Assembly (NCBI GenBank): GCA_029262065.1
Contig: JAJDAC010000005.1
Location: 104,708 to 168,707 of the forward strand
From: Candidatus Krumholzibacteriota bacterium
GTDB lineage: Bacteria; Krumholzibacteriota; Krumholzibacteriia; JAJRXK01
Length of the DNA: 64,000 bases
Direction: 5' to 3'
The notes under the pieces were generated by a model that saw only the letters and a program-made list of their open reading frames with translations, made no database searches and had not been told where the DNA came from. The position numbers and the translations under genes are program-made. Shown one piece after another: positions 36,507 through 47,000 of the stretch. Numbering within the stretch: the stretch's first letter is position 1; each line of letters begins with the position of its first letter.

Positions 36507-37076
36507 ATGAAGAAGATCATCGTATTGACCCTGGCCATTCTGATTGCGAACAGTAGCGCCGTATTGGCCCACGACGGAGAGTCTGAAAACGAACGTAAGT
36601 TCGGTGGACCCGTGGTGCAGACGACCGAGGTCGGCGGCAACCGTGAATGGCTGATCGGTGGCTATTTCGGACGACTCGTGAACGATCACCTGGCGGTGGG
36701 TATCGCCGCTTTCGGCCTGGTTTCTGGTTTGGAAGCTGAGGGTCTGCCCGAGTCGAACGACGGCACGAACTTTTCGTACGGCGGGTTGTTCGTGGCCACG
36801 CCGTTGCGAGGCCTGGGCGTGGTTTCGGTGGTTCCGTCACTAATGGTAGGCGCGGGAACACTGGAATTCGACGGACCGAGCGACGGAATCAAGAGTCGCG
36901 ACGAACTGTTCGTGCTCGAGCCCACGCTGACACTGCAGGTGCGGGCAACCTCGTTCATGCGCGTGGACCTGGGCGCTGGCTACCGCATGGTGCGGGGCGT
37001 GGATACCCCGGGCTTGAGCAACGACTCCATGAGCCATTTCAGCGCTCGCATGGGGGTCAGCTTCGGCGCCTTCTGA
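36507..37076 (+). CDS. Small exported beta-barrel-like protein
   Basis: 189 residues from ATG 36507 (GGAG eight bases upstream). The signal peptide is MKKIIVLTLAILIANSSAVLA. The mature protein alternates short strands and turns (REWLIGGYFGRLVNDHLAVG ... SYGGLFVATPLRGLGVVSVV ... MRVDLGAGYRMVRGV ... FSARMGVSFGAF) and ends in a Phe. This pattern and terminal Phe fit a small outer-membrane beta barrel. It follows the kinase by 79 bases and precedes a terminator, so it probably belongs to the sigma-kinase operon and may be its target or sensor. Confidence 0.75.
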   Translation: MKKIIVLTLAILIANSSAVLAHDGESENERKFGGPVVQTTEVGGNREWLIGGYFGRLVNDHLAVGIAAFGLVSGLEAEGLPESNDGTNFSYGGLFVATPLRGLGVVSVVPSLMVGAGTLEFDGPSDGIKSRDELFVLEPTLTLQVRATSFMRVDLGAGYRMVRGVDTPGLSNDSMSHFSARMGVSFGAF

Positions 37077-37107
37077 GTTTTGTGACAGCTAAGTTGTTTG
37101 ATTGCAG

Positions 37108-37137
37108 CCGGGTCCGACTTTGTCGGGCCCGGTTTTT
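37108..37137 (+). terminator. Rho-independent terminator
   Basis: CCGGGTCCGAC-ttt-GTCGGGCCCGG forms an 11-base-pair stem with one mismatch and is followed by TTTTTCG. It ends the sigma-kinase-beta-barrel operon 32 bases after the stop at 37076. Confidence 0.8.
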
Positions 37138-37248
37138 CGTATTCGGATTTGCCCCAGAAAGTTCTGCGGGTTTTCGAAGCGACGGCGCGTTCCAGGGTGA
37201 GAACGGGAAACACCCCAAGAAACAGAGACCCCTGGAGGAGATGAAGTC

Positions 37249-38397
37249 ATGTTGAACGAAATGAACCGCACCGCGACCCGCCGGTTGGCCCTGACGTTGG
37301 TGCTTGTGGTCCCCATGCTTTCCATTGGTTGCAGTGACGACGACGATCCGGCCGCGCCCAGCGTTCCACCAACGTTGGAAGCGAAGCTGACGGACATGTT
37401 GGAAGACGCCGTGGGCCCCAATACGCCCGGCGTTTCACTTCGCGTGTTGGGCAACGGCATCGATCTGACCCTGAGTGCTGGCGTGGCTTCGCTGGACACC
37501 CAGGAGCCGCTTACGGCCGAGCACCAGTTCCACGCCGCGAGTGTGGGCAAGGCGTTCATGGGCGTGGCGTTCGCGCGACTGGTCACCAGCGGGCAAGTGA
37601 ATCCGGATGCTCCTTTGTCTACGTGGCTGCCGGCCGAGGTCACCAGTCGCATTCCGTCGTCTGATCAGATAACCGCAAGAATGCTGCTGCAGCAGACGTC
37701 GGGCATCGTCGATGTACTGAACGAGATTCCCGACGCGATCAACGCGATTGCGCAGAACCCCACACACGAGTGGACCGATGCCGACCTGGTGCAGTTTGCG
37801 CTGGATATGCCCCTGAACTTCGATCCGGGCACTGCTTTCAGTTACTCGAATACCAACTACGTGTTGTTGGCGCTGATACTCGAAGCGGTGACAGGCCAGA
37901 CCCATGCGCAGGCGCTACGTGACCTGGTGTTCGATCCCATCGGCATGACCGCTACGGCCACGGCCAACCACGACGCGCTTGGCAACGACATCGCCCACAG
38001 CTACTTGTTCGATGGCGGAGTGCCTGACGACCTGACGGAACTACTGCTTCGTTGGGAGTTTGGCTCGGGAGGTCAGTGGACCACGGTGGACGACATGGCG
38101 AAGTTCCTTCACACGGTCGCCGAAACCGATGTGGTGCTGGATGACGCGGGGCGTGCTCTGCTGCTCACGCCGTCGGCTCATGAGCCGTACGGTTTTGGAA
38201 TGGCGACCCTGGATACTCCTTCGGGAACCATGCTGTGGCACCACGGTCTTCTGTTTGGATCTGCTTCGTACCTGTCGTACTTCCCCGATAGCGGACTGTC
38301 GGTCACGATGAACGTGAATGCGGATGCGCGGGGGGCAGATAGGGTGATGCTGGCGGATCGGTTGTTTGGGGAGCTGATGGGGGTGATCAGCGAGTAG
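37249..38397 (+). CDS. Lipoprotein serine hydrolase of the beta-lactamase / DD-peptidase fold
   Basis: 382 residues from ATG 37249, with GGAGGAG upstream. The signal ends MLSIGC with Cys28 lipidated, then SDDDDPAAPS. The catalytic SxxK is S98-V-G-K101 (HAASVGKAFMG), the YxN motif is Y199-S-N201 (FSYSNTNY), and the HxG-like box is MLWHHGLLFG near residue 325. This is the class-C-like beta-lactamase family, to which penicillin-binding proteins, esterases and D-aminopeptidases also belong. It is anchored in the periplasmic face of a membrane. Antibiotic hydrolysis cannot be inferred. Confidence 0.88.
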   Translation: MLNEMNRTATRRLALTLVLVVPMLSIGCSDDDDPAAPSVPPTLEAKLTDMLEDAVGPNTPGVSLRVLGNGIDLTLSAGVASLDTQEPLTAEHQFHAASVGKAFMGVAFARLVTSGQVNPDAPLSTWLPAEVTSRIPSSDQITARMLLQQTSGIVDVLNEIPDAINAIAQNPTHEWTDADLVQFALDMPLNFDPGTAFSYSNTNYVLLALILEAVTGQTHAQALRDLVFDPIGMTATATANHDALGNDIAHSYLFDGGVPDDLTELLLRWEFGSGGQWTTVDDMAKFLHTVAETDVVLDDAGRALLLTPSAHEPYGFGMATLDTPSGTMLWHHGLLFGSASYLSYFPDSGLSVTMNVNADARGADRVMLADRLFGELMGVISE

Positions 38398-38523
38398 TAG
38401 GGCGTGCAGGGCGACACGCCGGAGGCAGCGATAATCTGTTCGGGGAGGGAAGGTGTCTGTTTGGGGCGCCTTCCCGACCGACGTTCCAGGCAACCAACGC
38501 GCCCCCGGCTTCGTAGTCTCGGA

Positions 38524-39609
38524 ATGAGCGTGTTCTGGACCACCGTATTCGCTGTCGGGGCCGCGCAAGGCATCTTCCTGGGCGGTGCCCTATTGTTGCG
38601 CCGGGCAAGGAATCCCACTGCGACCCGTCTCCTGGCCGCCTTTATAGTCGTGGCCACGACAATGATCGTCGTGGGGGCGTTGATCGAGCAGATACCGGTT
38701 TCGTTCGGTCACCTGCTGGCGTTCCTGAACATCAACACCGAGTTGGCTCTCGCTCCGTTGTCCTGGCTGTTCGTGCGCGCAATCGCCGATCCGGCACGAC
38801 GTTTCGCTCGCGGTGACTTCAACCACCTGGTCTTGCCGCTGGCGAGTCCGGTCGTGTGGACGCTCATGTGGATCGTCCTGGGAAGTACGGATCGCCGCAT
38901 TGATTTCATTGCCGGGCCATTCGTCACTGCATACATGGTGTTCAAGGCGATCTGGCTGTTCGTATACCTGGCCCTGTCCTACAAGACCCTGCGTCACGAA
39001 TCGCCGGCGACGGTTACGTACCCGGGAGCCCGGCGGCCCGTGCGACTCCATTGGCTTCGCCACGGTTTCCTTGCTCTCATTGCGATGGCCGCGACGATCT
39101 ACACGTTGAGCTTCGCCGAACGTTTCGGCGTGAAGTTGCCGTTCGATTCCGACTCGTTCGCCAGCCTGGTCCTGGCTGTGACGATCTATCTGACCTCGCT
39201 CATGGTGCTGCAGCGGCCCTGGGTTCTGGATCTTCGTCCTCGCCGCCAGGGCCAAGACAGTTGGAAGCAAGAGGCAACGCGGCTCACGACCCACCTGGAG
39301 TTGGAGCGTCCCTGGCTTCGACCCGATCTGAATCTTGGCGATCTGGCCGAGGCATTGGGCAGCTCGGACAATCGCCTGTCGTCGGTGTTGCGCGAGGGCC
39401 TCGACACCAGCTTCTACGCGCTGATGAACGCCTATCGTCTGGCCGAGTTCGAGCGCCTGGCCCGTGAACCATCCCAGCTGCATCGGTCGGTGCTCGAACT
39501 CGCGTTCGAGGCCGGGTTCAATAGCAAGGCATCGTTCTACCGCGCATTCCGCGAGTCGCACGAGACCACGCCCACGGCCTTCCGCAAGACCGTCCAAACC
39601 GTCTCATAA
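38524..39609 (+). CDS. AraC-type transcription regulator with N-terminal 7-helix membrane domain
   Basis: 361 residues from ATG 38524; there is no clear ribosome site, which is odd for this window. Seven predicted helices occupy about 1-245 (VFAVGAAQGIFLGGALLL, FIVVATTMIVVGAL, VVWTLMWIVLG and others). The C-terminus (about 255-360) has two helix-turn-helix motifs: LNLGDLAEALGSSDNRLSSV and LELAFEAGFNSKASFYRAF. The protein anchors its DNA-binding domain to the membrane, as in other 7TM-AraC regulators. It lies between a beta-lactamase-fold protein and an esterase on the same strand and may control them. Confidence 0.87.
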   Translation: MSVFWTTVFAVGAAQGIFLGGALLLRRARNPTATRLLAAFIVVATTMIVVGALIEQIPVSFGHLLAFLNINTELALAPLSWLFVRAIADPARRFARGDFNHLVLPLASPVVWTLMWIVLGSTDRRIDFIAGPFVTAYMVFKAIWLFVYLALSYKTLRHESPATVTYPGARRPVRLHWLRHGFLALIAMAATIYTLSFAERFGVKLPFDSDSFASLVLAVTIYLTSLMVLQRPWVLDLRPRRQGQDSWKQEATRLTTHLELERPWLRPDLNLGDLAEALGSSDNRLSSVLREGLDTSFYALMNAYRLAEFERLAREPSQLHRSVLELAFEAGFNSKASFYRAFRESHETTPTAFRKTVQTVS

Positions 39610-39718
39610 TCCGAAAAAGCGTCTCGCTGGGCTCAGTGGGACGACGAAGGCCGCGACTTGAACGATCCTTCTCGTGCACGGGGGCTATTCCCTTTGCATT
39701 CCACGCAAGGAGGACGCA

Positions 39719-40759
39719 ATGAGAACAGCGCTGTTCGCGATCTTGATCGTCGTATCGCCGGTGGCGGCTGAGGCCACCCTCACCGAAATCACCGTGCCGG
39801 GGCCCTCGCTGGAGGGGAACCTGCTGGGTGTTCCATCCCAGCGCGAAGTCTCGGTGTACCTGCCGCCCAGCTACGACCACGAAACGAATCGCCGCTACCC
39901 CACAATGTATATCCTCCACGGCATCATGGATTCCAACTTCCACTGGACCCGATCGTGGAACGACGACCACCCGGGCTTCGATACCACCCAGGCGCTGATG
40001 GACGCGGGTATCGAGGCGGGGCATGTGCGGGAGATGATCGTGATCATCCCCGATTCGGACGAGACGAGTCACTATACCGATTCGCCCGTCCGCGGTGGTT
40101 GGGAGCGGTTCATCGCCGAGGATCTGGTGTCGTTCATCGATACGAAGTACCGGACGCAGCGCCGTGCGGCGGCACGCGGTATCGCCGGCCACTCCATGGG
40201 CGGGCACGGCGCCATCAAGTTGGCCATGAAGCACCCCGACGTATTTGGCGTGGCCTACGGATTGAACCCGTCGCTGCTGGGCTGGGGCGCGGACGTTGCC
40301 GCCGACAACCCCGCGTTCGCCGCCCTGGCCGACGTTGACGAACTCAGCGATCTGCAAAATGCGAACTTCTACGTGCAAGCGATCGTGTCCATCGGTCATT
40401 CGTTTTCCCCGAATCCGCAGGCCCCGCTTCTGACCGATCTTCCGTTTGGATTCGATGAAGGAGAACTCATCCGCGCGCAGCCCGGTTACGATCGTTGGCA
40501 ATCGCAGATGCCGATCTACATGGCGGCCGACTACGTGGTACAGCTGCAGCAGCTGCGCGGCTTGCGATTCGATTCCGCCTTCGAAGACGAGTACACCCAC
40601 ATTCCCGCAACATCCCTTGAGTTTTCCCGGGTGCTCACGGAGCTCGGAATCGACCACACCTTCGAGATGTACAACGGGGACCACCGCAACCGGTTGTGGG
40701 GGAGCGAGGGGCGCCTGTACACCGAGCTGCTTCCCTATTTTTCCCGACTACTCGAGTAG
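39719..40759 (+). CDS. Exported esterase (EstA/tributyrin-esterase type alpha/beta hydrolase)
   Basis: 346 residues from ATG 39719, with AAGGAGG five bases upstream. The signal peptide is MRTALFAILIVVSPVAAEA. A strand-rich opening (REVSVYLPPSYDHETNRRYP) leads to MYILHG. The nucleophile elbow is G157-H-S159-M-G161 (GIAGHSMGGHGAIKLAM). The C-terminal catalytic His is probably in the DHRNRLWG region and the Asp in the middle of the domain. The protein belongs to the putative-esterase group that hydrolyses acyl or carbohydrate esters in the periplasm. The frame ends cleanly at TAG; a FlgD-like remnant lies just downstream. Confidence 0.87.
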   Translation: MRTALFAILIVVSPVAAEATLTEITVPGPSLEGNLLGVPSQREVSVYLPPSYDHETNRRYPTMYILHGIMDSNFHWTRSWNDDHPGFDTTQALMDAGIEAGHVREMIVIIPDSDETSHYTDSPVRGGWERFIAEDLVSFIDTKYRTQRRAAARGIAGHSMGGHGAIKLAMKHPDVFGVAYGLNPSLLGWGADVAADNPAFAALADVDELSDLQNANFYVQAIVSIGHSFSPNPQAPLLTDLPFGFDEGELIRAQPGYDRWQSQMPIYMAADYVVQLQQLRGLRFDSAFEDEYTHIPATSLEFSRVLTELGIDHTFEMYNGDHRNRLWGSEGRLYTELLPYFSRLLE

Positions 40760-40775
40760 CAGCGATTGCCTGTGT

Positions 40776-40973
40776 CTGACGAAACCGGCGGCGCTTGCTG
40801 GACGGTCGCGGTTGTTGGCGAATCGCCCCAACCCGTTCAACCCCGCTACCAACCATTACCTTTCCGACGCGTCGTCATTCGCGCCCAGCGAAGCGGTGAC
40901 CAATTGCTGGCTGCTCCTCAACCCGTGTCAGTCGGAATCAGCTAAGCCATTTCGTTCCCGCACGGCGCACTAA
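40776..40973 (+). pseudogene. Remnant of a FlgD-like tail
   Basis: After the esterase stop one frame reads ACPGR-like residues and then LLANRPNPFNPATNHYLSD, the exact entry motif of the FlgD-like tails in this window. The following YDVxGRLV, WdGxD and SGVYxYRL parts are absent; the frame ends at TAA 40971-40973. Either the esterase once carried the tail and lost it through a nonsense change, or this is a separate relic. Confidence 0.45.
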
Positions 40974-41059
40974 CAAGGGGAGAGGTCGACTATGGATCGC
41001 CAAGCACCGTCTTGGCTCCGACCTCAACCCCACGTCATGCAGTCCGGAAAGGGGCTATC

Positions 41060-44008
41060 ATGTTGACAACATTGCGACGGGCAGCGCTACCGCTTGCGCT
41101 CGCCCTCCTGACCGCAGCCGCACCTTCCCTTGCCCAACTCGACGCCCACGGCGTAGGCGGCGGTGGATTTCTCACCGCGGGCGCCATCCACCCGATCAAC
41201 ACCGACACAGCCGTCATAGGCGGCGATGTGTGTGGGGTCTTTCGAACGGACGACTTCGGACTTACCTGGGAGCCGTGGATGAAAGGGCTCACCAACCCAG
41301 ATGATTCACCGTCTTCGTACGTCGATGACCTCGTGGGAGTATCCTACAACGGTTGGGGTGGTTTCTACGCCGCCACTCGCGGCGGCATCTTCCGTTCCAC
41401 GCTGGATGGAGATTGGGAGTGGATGACTCCGCCGCCGCCTTCGGGTTTCCACGCGTACAAGCCCCAGGGTACGGGGTTCGCCAACCGCGCCGACGTCGTT
41501 CCGTTTTCGACACTCGACTGGGACGGGGCCAATCTCCTGGTAGCGGGCGCGGGACAGATCCGCTGGCGTCCCGGATTCAACTACCCGGACGAAACGCAGA
41601 ACTATCCCGGTCTGCCGGGCCTGGATCCCATTCCTGGCGGATTGGCGCAGCAGTATTCCGTATGGAAATTGGACCTGGATCAATCCCTTCTGTGGTGGGT
41701 TCCAGATACGGATCCCGGTGCGCCCACGGGAGCAGTGCGTGACATTTCCGTCGCGCAGGTGAACGGCAGTACCGTAATCGCGGTGGCGACCGCCAATGGC
41801 ATCTATCTGAAGGTCGATTCTGTCTGGACCGACCTGGGAAATTTGGGAGGATTTCCTACGGACCCATGCCCCGATCGAGCATGGTCGGTCCACGCAACCG
41901 AGCGGGGAGACCTGTACGCTGCTTTCAACTACAACAACTCCGGCGAGTTGGATTGCCTCAGCGGGGTCTACCAGATTGACGACGTGTTCAATCCCTTGCA
42001 GTGGGTACACGTGGGTGGTCACCCTGGCTCCGGGCTACCGCCAAGCAACGAGGACATGCGCACCATCGGCTCCGATACCGAGCTGATCTACCTGTCGGTG
42101 GGCGAGGGCCCAACCGAAGACCATCTCTACCTTGGTGGTCGCCTGGGAGCCCAGAATCTCAACGTTGGGTTGTACACCACGACCATTGCCGTGGGCGGGC
42201 CGGTGTACCATGCAACTTGGCAACACGCCGTGTATCGGGACCAGTCCGCGAACTTCTTCCCGGTTGGTTTCGACAGCGGTTGGGACGACGCCAATCCTCG
42301 CGTACTGTTCGAGCCGGCGGTGTGCAGAACGCAGCCGCAGAAGGCCTTGGCCCAATTCCACACGTGGATGCACACAACCCAGGATGCTGGTACGAACTGG
42401 GACCAGCGCTACACGCAGGAGTTGGCCGGCACCTACAAGTCACGCGGCTACAACGAGCTGGTGGTCTGGGGACTCGACCTGTCCGGAAGCAACCTGGTGA
42501 CGGGGACCGCGGACTACGGCGTGTTCCGCGCGTCCAGTGGTGCTCTGGATTATTTCGAGCGCCTCGAAACCCCGGTGCCTTCGTCGGGAACGCCGAGCTG
42601 CGATGAGGCCTGGCAACACGGTGCGCTGTATGCGCACGCCATTACGGATTGGCGGGGATCGGGAGAGGAAATCCTGATCGTGAGCGGAGCCAACCGCACC
42701 TACGACAGTCCGGGCAAGCTGTTCTGGGTTGATCCCAACGATGGTTGGCATGGGATCACCTGTGACATCCCAGACGCAGATCGATACGTTTTCCACGACT
42801 TCTACGTGGGCCCGGGATTCATCTACGCGGCCTACGAGAAGCACAACGCTCAGGTGAGCGCCACGAGCAACGTGGTCGAGACGGGAATCCTGAAGGGCCA
42901 GCAGTTGCAGTATCCCTGTGGCGGATGCATCGTTCCCAGCACCGACCCCGGAACGTGGATATGGTCTACAGACAACACCGGCCTTCCTGCCGACGACAGT
43001 CAGCAACCGCTGACGATCCTCCGTAACGAAGACAGCCAGACCTATTTCATGATCGCAAGAGTGGCGACAGGCGACGGCGCGCTCTACTTCGCGGGCGAGA
43101 ACGGCTGGCAGCAGCTACTTCCGACCGCGAACGGTTCGCTGAGTGGGTATCGCGATTTCTGGAGTATCGCCCAGGCGGCCGACGGTTCGGTGATCTACGT
43201 TGGCACCAACGGCAACAGCAACGGAAAAGGGGCCGTGCTCAAGTTTGACATAGCTTCCCAACCCGATCCGCTCGATCCGGAAACCTGGGTCCCGATTGAA
43301 CTGAGCGACGGCGACTCCTTCGGTTTCGTGCGTCCGTTCTACCGCACGAATTCCGCCTACGGAGTTCCGTCTTGGAGCGACGACACCGTGGCGGGGGAGA
43401 ATCTCACCTGGATCCGTGCTCTGGCGGTTGATCCCGGCGACCCTGACATCGTGTACGCCGGGTTGCATAGCTTCGGGACGTTTGCACAGGAGGGCGTGTG
43501 GCGTTTCAACGGGGGCTGGGACCAACTGCCAGAGGGAGATCCGGTGGCCGAAGATCCGATGCAGGGAATCGGAGTGTTTTCACTGTGCATCTCGTCGGCG
43601 AACTCGGGCCAGCTGGTCGTGGGAACGCAAGGTCATGAACTCTACACGATTGCGATTCCGTCCAGCGCTCCCTTTCCGCAATCAGAGGCGGAACTGCTCG
43701 GGTCTGGCCCCGTTGCGATCGATGACTCGAAGACACGGTTGCAGATGTTGGGACCGCGGCCCAACCCCGGGCCGGGCTCGACCTACATCTACTTTCGTTC
43801 GGCGACCAAAGACGTCGAGGTAAGCATCTACGATGTTGCTGGTCGACGCGTGACGCGAATGCAGGTGGAAGCCAGTGTCAACGAGCCGACGGGCGTGCTG
43901 TGGGCGGGTACGGATCTGCGGGGGGAGAGGGTTCCCAATGGAATCTACTACGCGATGGTTCGCGCGGGAGGAGAAGAGCGTACGAGTCGGGTTGTTCTGA
44001 TGCGGTAG
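41060..44008 (+). CDS. Secreted BNR/sortilin-like propeller protein with FlgD-like tail
   Basis: 982 residues from ATG 41060 (AAAGGGG six bases upstream). The signal is TLRRAALPLALALLTAAAPS. The mature protein opens AGAIHPINTDTAVIGGDVCG and FRTDDFGLTWEPWMKGL, which resembles GH74-like or sortilin-type repeat propellers; similar blades recur with ...WVHVGGHPG.. and ...SWSDDTVAGEN... The end is PRPNPGPGSTYIYFRS, IYDVAGRRVTRM, VLWAGTDLRGERVPNGIYYA and VVLMR, the FlgD-like tail with a drifted NPFNP. It is probably an extracellular glycan- or protein-binding or -degrading enzyme; the catalytic acid pair of GH74 was not verified. Confidence 0.82.
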   Translation: MLTTLRRAALPLALALLTAAAPSLAQLDAHGVGGGGFLTAGAIHPINTDTAVIGGDVCGVFRTDDFGLTWEPWMKGLTNPDDSPSSYVDDLVGVSYNGWGGFYAATRGGIFRSTLDGDWEWMTPPPPSGFHAYKPQGTGFANRADVVPFSTLDWDGANLLVAGAGQIRWRPGFNYPDETQNYPGLPGLDPIPGGLAQQYSVWKLDLDQSLLWWVPDTDPGAPTGAVRDISVAQVNGSTVIAVATANGIYLKVDSVWTDLGNLGGFPTDPCPDRAWSVHATERGDLYAAFNYNNSGELDCLSGVYQIDDVFNPLQWVHVGGHPGSGLPPSNEDMRTIGSDTELIYLSVGEGPTEDHLYLGGRLGAQNLNVGLYTTTIAVGGPVYHATWQHAVYRDQSANFFPVGFDSGWDDANPRVLFEPAVCRTQPQKALAQFHTWMHTTQDAGTNWDQRYTQELAGTYKSRGYNELVVWGLDLSGSNLVTGTADYGVFRASSGALDYFERLETPVPSSGTPSCDEAWQHGALYAHAITDWRGSGEEILIVSGANRTYDSPGKLFWVDPNDGWHGITCDIPDADRYVFHDFYVGPGFIYAAYEKHNAQVSATSNVVETGILKGQQLQYPCGGCIVPSTDPGTWIWSTDNTGLPADDSQQPLTILRNEDSQTYFMIARVATGDGALYFAGENGWQQLLPTANGSLSGYRDFWSIAQAADGSVIYVGTNGNSNGKGAVLKFDIASQPDPLDPETWVPIELSDGDSFGFVRPFYRTNSAYGVPSWSDDTVAGENLTWIRALAVDPGDPDIVYAGLHSFGTFAQEGVWRFNGGWDQLPEGDPVAEDPMQGIGVFSLCISSANSGQLVVGTQGHELYTIAIPSSAPFPQSEAELLGSGPVAIDDSKTRLQMLGPRPNPGPGSTYIYFRSATKDVEVSIYDVAGRRVTRMQVEASVNEPTGVLWAGTDLRGERVPNGIYYAMVRAGGEERTSRVVLMR

Positions 44009-44014
44009 TGTTGG

Positions 44015-44043
44015 GGGGCGCGGCGGACGACCCGCCGCGCCCC
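44015..44043. terminator. Perfect 12-bp hairpin between convergent genes
   Basis: GGGGCGCGGCGG-acgac-CCGCCGCGCCCC lies between the stop codons at 44008 and 44057. It can terminate transcription from either side, though neither flank has a strong T-run. Confidence 0.65.
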
Positions 44044-44056
44044 GTTCAGCGTTCGC

Positions 44057-47000
44057 TCACTTGATCAGCGCGAGCTTCCGTCGCTCCGTTTCGCCATTGC
44101 TTTCCACCCGAAGGTGATAGATCCCAGTCGCTACCGTGGCGCCCCGATCGTCCCGCCCGTTCCAGTTCAGCCGGTGCGGTCCGGCTTCGAGCGGGCCGTC
44201 GTGAAGCACGCGAACCAGCTGTCCGCGCACGGAGTAGATCTTCACTTCCGTTTCCGAAGCGGCTCCTATTTCGAATGACACGGACGTCGTGGGATTGAAT
44301 GGATTGGGGTACGCGGTTACCGCGTGGAGCCCGGGCGTGGGTATCGCAACGGTTGTGGGCGGACCGCCGGGCGTGTGATCCAGCGAGTTCAGGATCTCCT
44401 CCAACAGAAGCGCAGCTCCCGTGGCTGATTTGGTGGGAAACACCGACCCGAGATCGAACGGAAACGTGAGGTCGACCTTGCGGTCGATGCCGACGATCCG
44501 GTCGAAACACACACCCGCGACGGACCCTACGCCGCCGGTGAATTCATGAGTCGCGACTGCCGCAGGAGCCGAAGGAAGTGGACTGATCTCATCGAACGGG
44601 TGTTTCGTGGGACAGGGGCCGCCGACCGCGAGCGAGTTGATGAATGGATGTACGGCGTTCACGGTGGGAATGATCAATGGGTTCTTGAGAATCGAGCCAT
44701 AGGTTGTTCGCACGTCCGGACCCAGGAATTGCACTCCCATTGTGCCCAGAAACGTCGGGCCGCCGGAACTCAACTGTAGCGAGGTGGCCAGGTTGTCGCC
44801 AAAGAACACCAGGTTCCGGTCGCCCGATAGGTTCCGCCAGTCGGTGAGAAGATCGATGTCATCCACCCCGTTCTGGCCCGTGAACTGGGTGCCATCGTTG
44901 AGGAGATAGAGCGACCCGTCTCCCGCGAGAACGATGATCGTCTTGTAGTCGGCGAGTTGGGCCACGGTCGCGCCGTACGTTCCCGCCGAGCCGATACTGT
45001 TGGGCTGACCCGCGCTCGCGGCCTTGGTGGTGTACACATCGTAGTCCTGCCCCTGGATCATGCCGAGGTTGTCGAACGCCGTGTAGTACTGGGCTTCGTG
45101 ATCCCCGTGGCCATGCTGGTTCACGACAAGGATTTCGGGTTGGCCACTGGCTGTAATGCTGGGCAACGCGCCAATCGTGAATCTACGGTCGTAGGTGCGG
45201 GTCACGTCGCTGCCGAAGCCGCCCAAATCACCTGGGTGAACCGTGACTTCACTAGAGGAGTTTGTCGCTTCGAAATAGTAGTGAAGTACATCACCGGGAT
45301 ACATGAAGTCGTTGTCTGGGAGAAGGAACGCGTAGGTGTCCGGGCATAGCACGCCGCCAACGATGTGTGGAATACCCGCTACGGTTCCCGATACGATGTC
45401 CCAACCGTTGATCCCCGCCCCGAATTCGTAAGTCTCGCCACCAATCATGATGTTCGGCCGGATGCTCATCTCAAAATACGGGTTCATGTGCAGCGCGAAA
45501 TGCATTTCCACGTTCACCGGGTCCAGGGTGATTCCCGCTTGGAGTTCGCGCACGTTGACCAGGATGTAATCCTGCGGCTCGACCGTCCCCGGATCGAGGT
45601 CGACATCCTGGGATGCGTCGATCCGCACATCCAGGGCGTTGCGGGCGGCTGTGGTCGAGAAGTCGGTATTGCCCGACTGGTTGAACGCGTCCTGGAACAG
45701 ATTGACCTGGTCGGACCACCACACGGGGCCGCCAATTTGGTACTTGTACAGGGAGACGTTGTCGAACACCGGCGAGATCGTCGCGTCGAACACGGGCGCC
45801 AGCGGATCGTTGGCCATGTCGACCACGCCGAGCGCGATCTGGATCGCGGAGGGGTCCACCCCGAGCAGGTGGCCGACTTCGTATTCTTCCGTGACCCACT
45901 GTCCCGTGGCTCCGCCGTGGTAACGGTTCCCTCCGTTCTTCCACGGCGACCAGATTCCACTTACGCGGTCCTTCGACCGTACGCGCCACGTGTAGAAGAT
46001 TCCGTTCTCGAACGGCAGGTGTTTCCAGAGTTCGAACTTCAAACGGCACCCGGAAATCGACTGCAGATCGTCCGCTGGTCCGGGAAGGTCCCACGGAATC
46101 TGAGGGCTTCGCACTTCGTTGTGCAGGGGGAGCGCCCCGTCTGGGCCACCTTCGTAGTTCACTACCCAGTTTCCGACGACGCCGTACGAGTGGGTTGGCG
46201 AAACGGATCCCGGTCCGGGTGGGCAACCCGTTCGTGTGCCATCGTCGTAGAATCCGAGTTTGCCGGTGTTGTTGTCTTTGCAAGTGTCGGTATCGGTCAT
46301 GGAGGAGAAGGCCTTGGCGTAGTCGCCCGCGCCGCAGGTTTGGTTGGCGGGGACCCACAGATATGGCCCACCGGACTCAAAGCCTTCGGCGGATAGGGTG
46401 TACCCAGTTCCGTCGAGGTCATGAAAGACCTCGATGTCGTCGATCAGACAGCCGCCTGAGCCGGTCTGGAAGAACTTGTCCTCGTCCGACCCGTATCCGT
46501 CCGACACGAAGCGGATGCGGACCACGATGTCTCCTCCGGGGTAGTCGTTCGCCGCGTAGGACAGGCTGGCCAGCAGCAGGCTGCCGGGAGCCGGGAAGGT
46601 TCCGGAGATTTCGTTCGTGCCCGTCAGTCGCTGGGCCATCTGCCAGCCAGCCGAGACGGTCTGGTACTCCACAAGGAGAACGTCGTTCGTCGCTTCCATC
46701 TTGTAGTTCACGTAGCATCGCAGGAGCACGAGCTGGGCTACAGCCGGATCGGTCATCGTTTTACGGAACTCGATGCTCTGATCCCAATTGTTCCCGTATC
46801 CGCCGGGAGATTCCCAATCCGGTTGCTGGGCCGGAGTCTGGCCACACCTCATCGCCCGATTCCCCGGTCCGTTGTTGTTCAGGTTCTCCGCGAAGTCCAG
46901 ACTCAGTTGCCAATAGCTGGGCTGGTTCACCAGATCGTGCGACGTCCAACCCTGCCAGTCGGGCGTTGTCGGGAGAACGCTGTCCTGAAATGTTCCTTCC

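Noticed and set aside
38590..39597. 335-codon minus-strand frame
   Set aside because: Antisense to the AraC-type regulator, whose helix-turn-helix and membrane helices are clear.
39518..40684. 388-codon minus-strand frame
   Set aside because: Antisense to the esterase, which has GHSMGG and a signal peptide.
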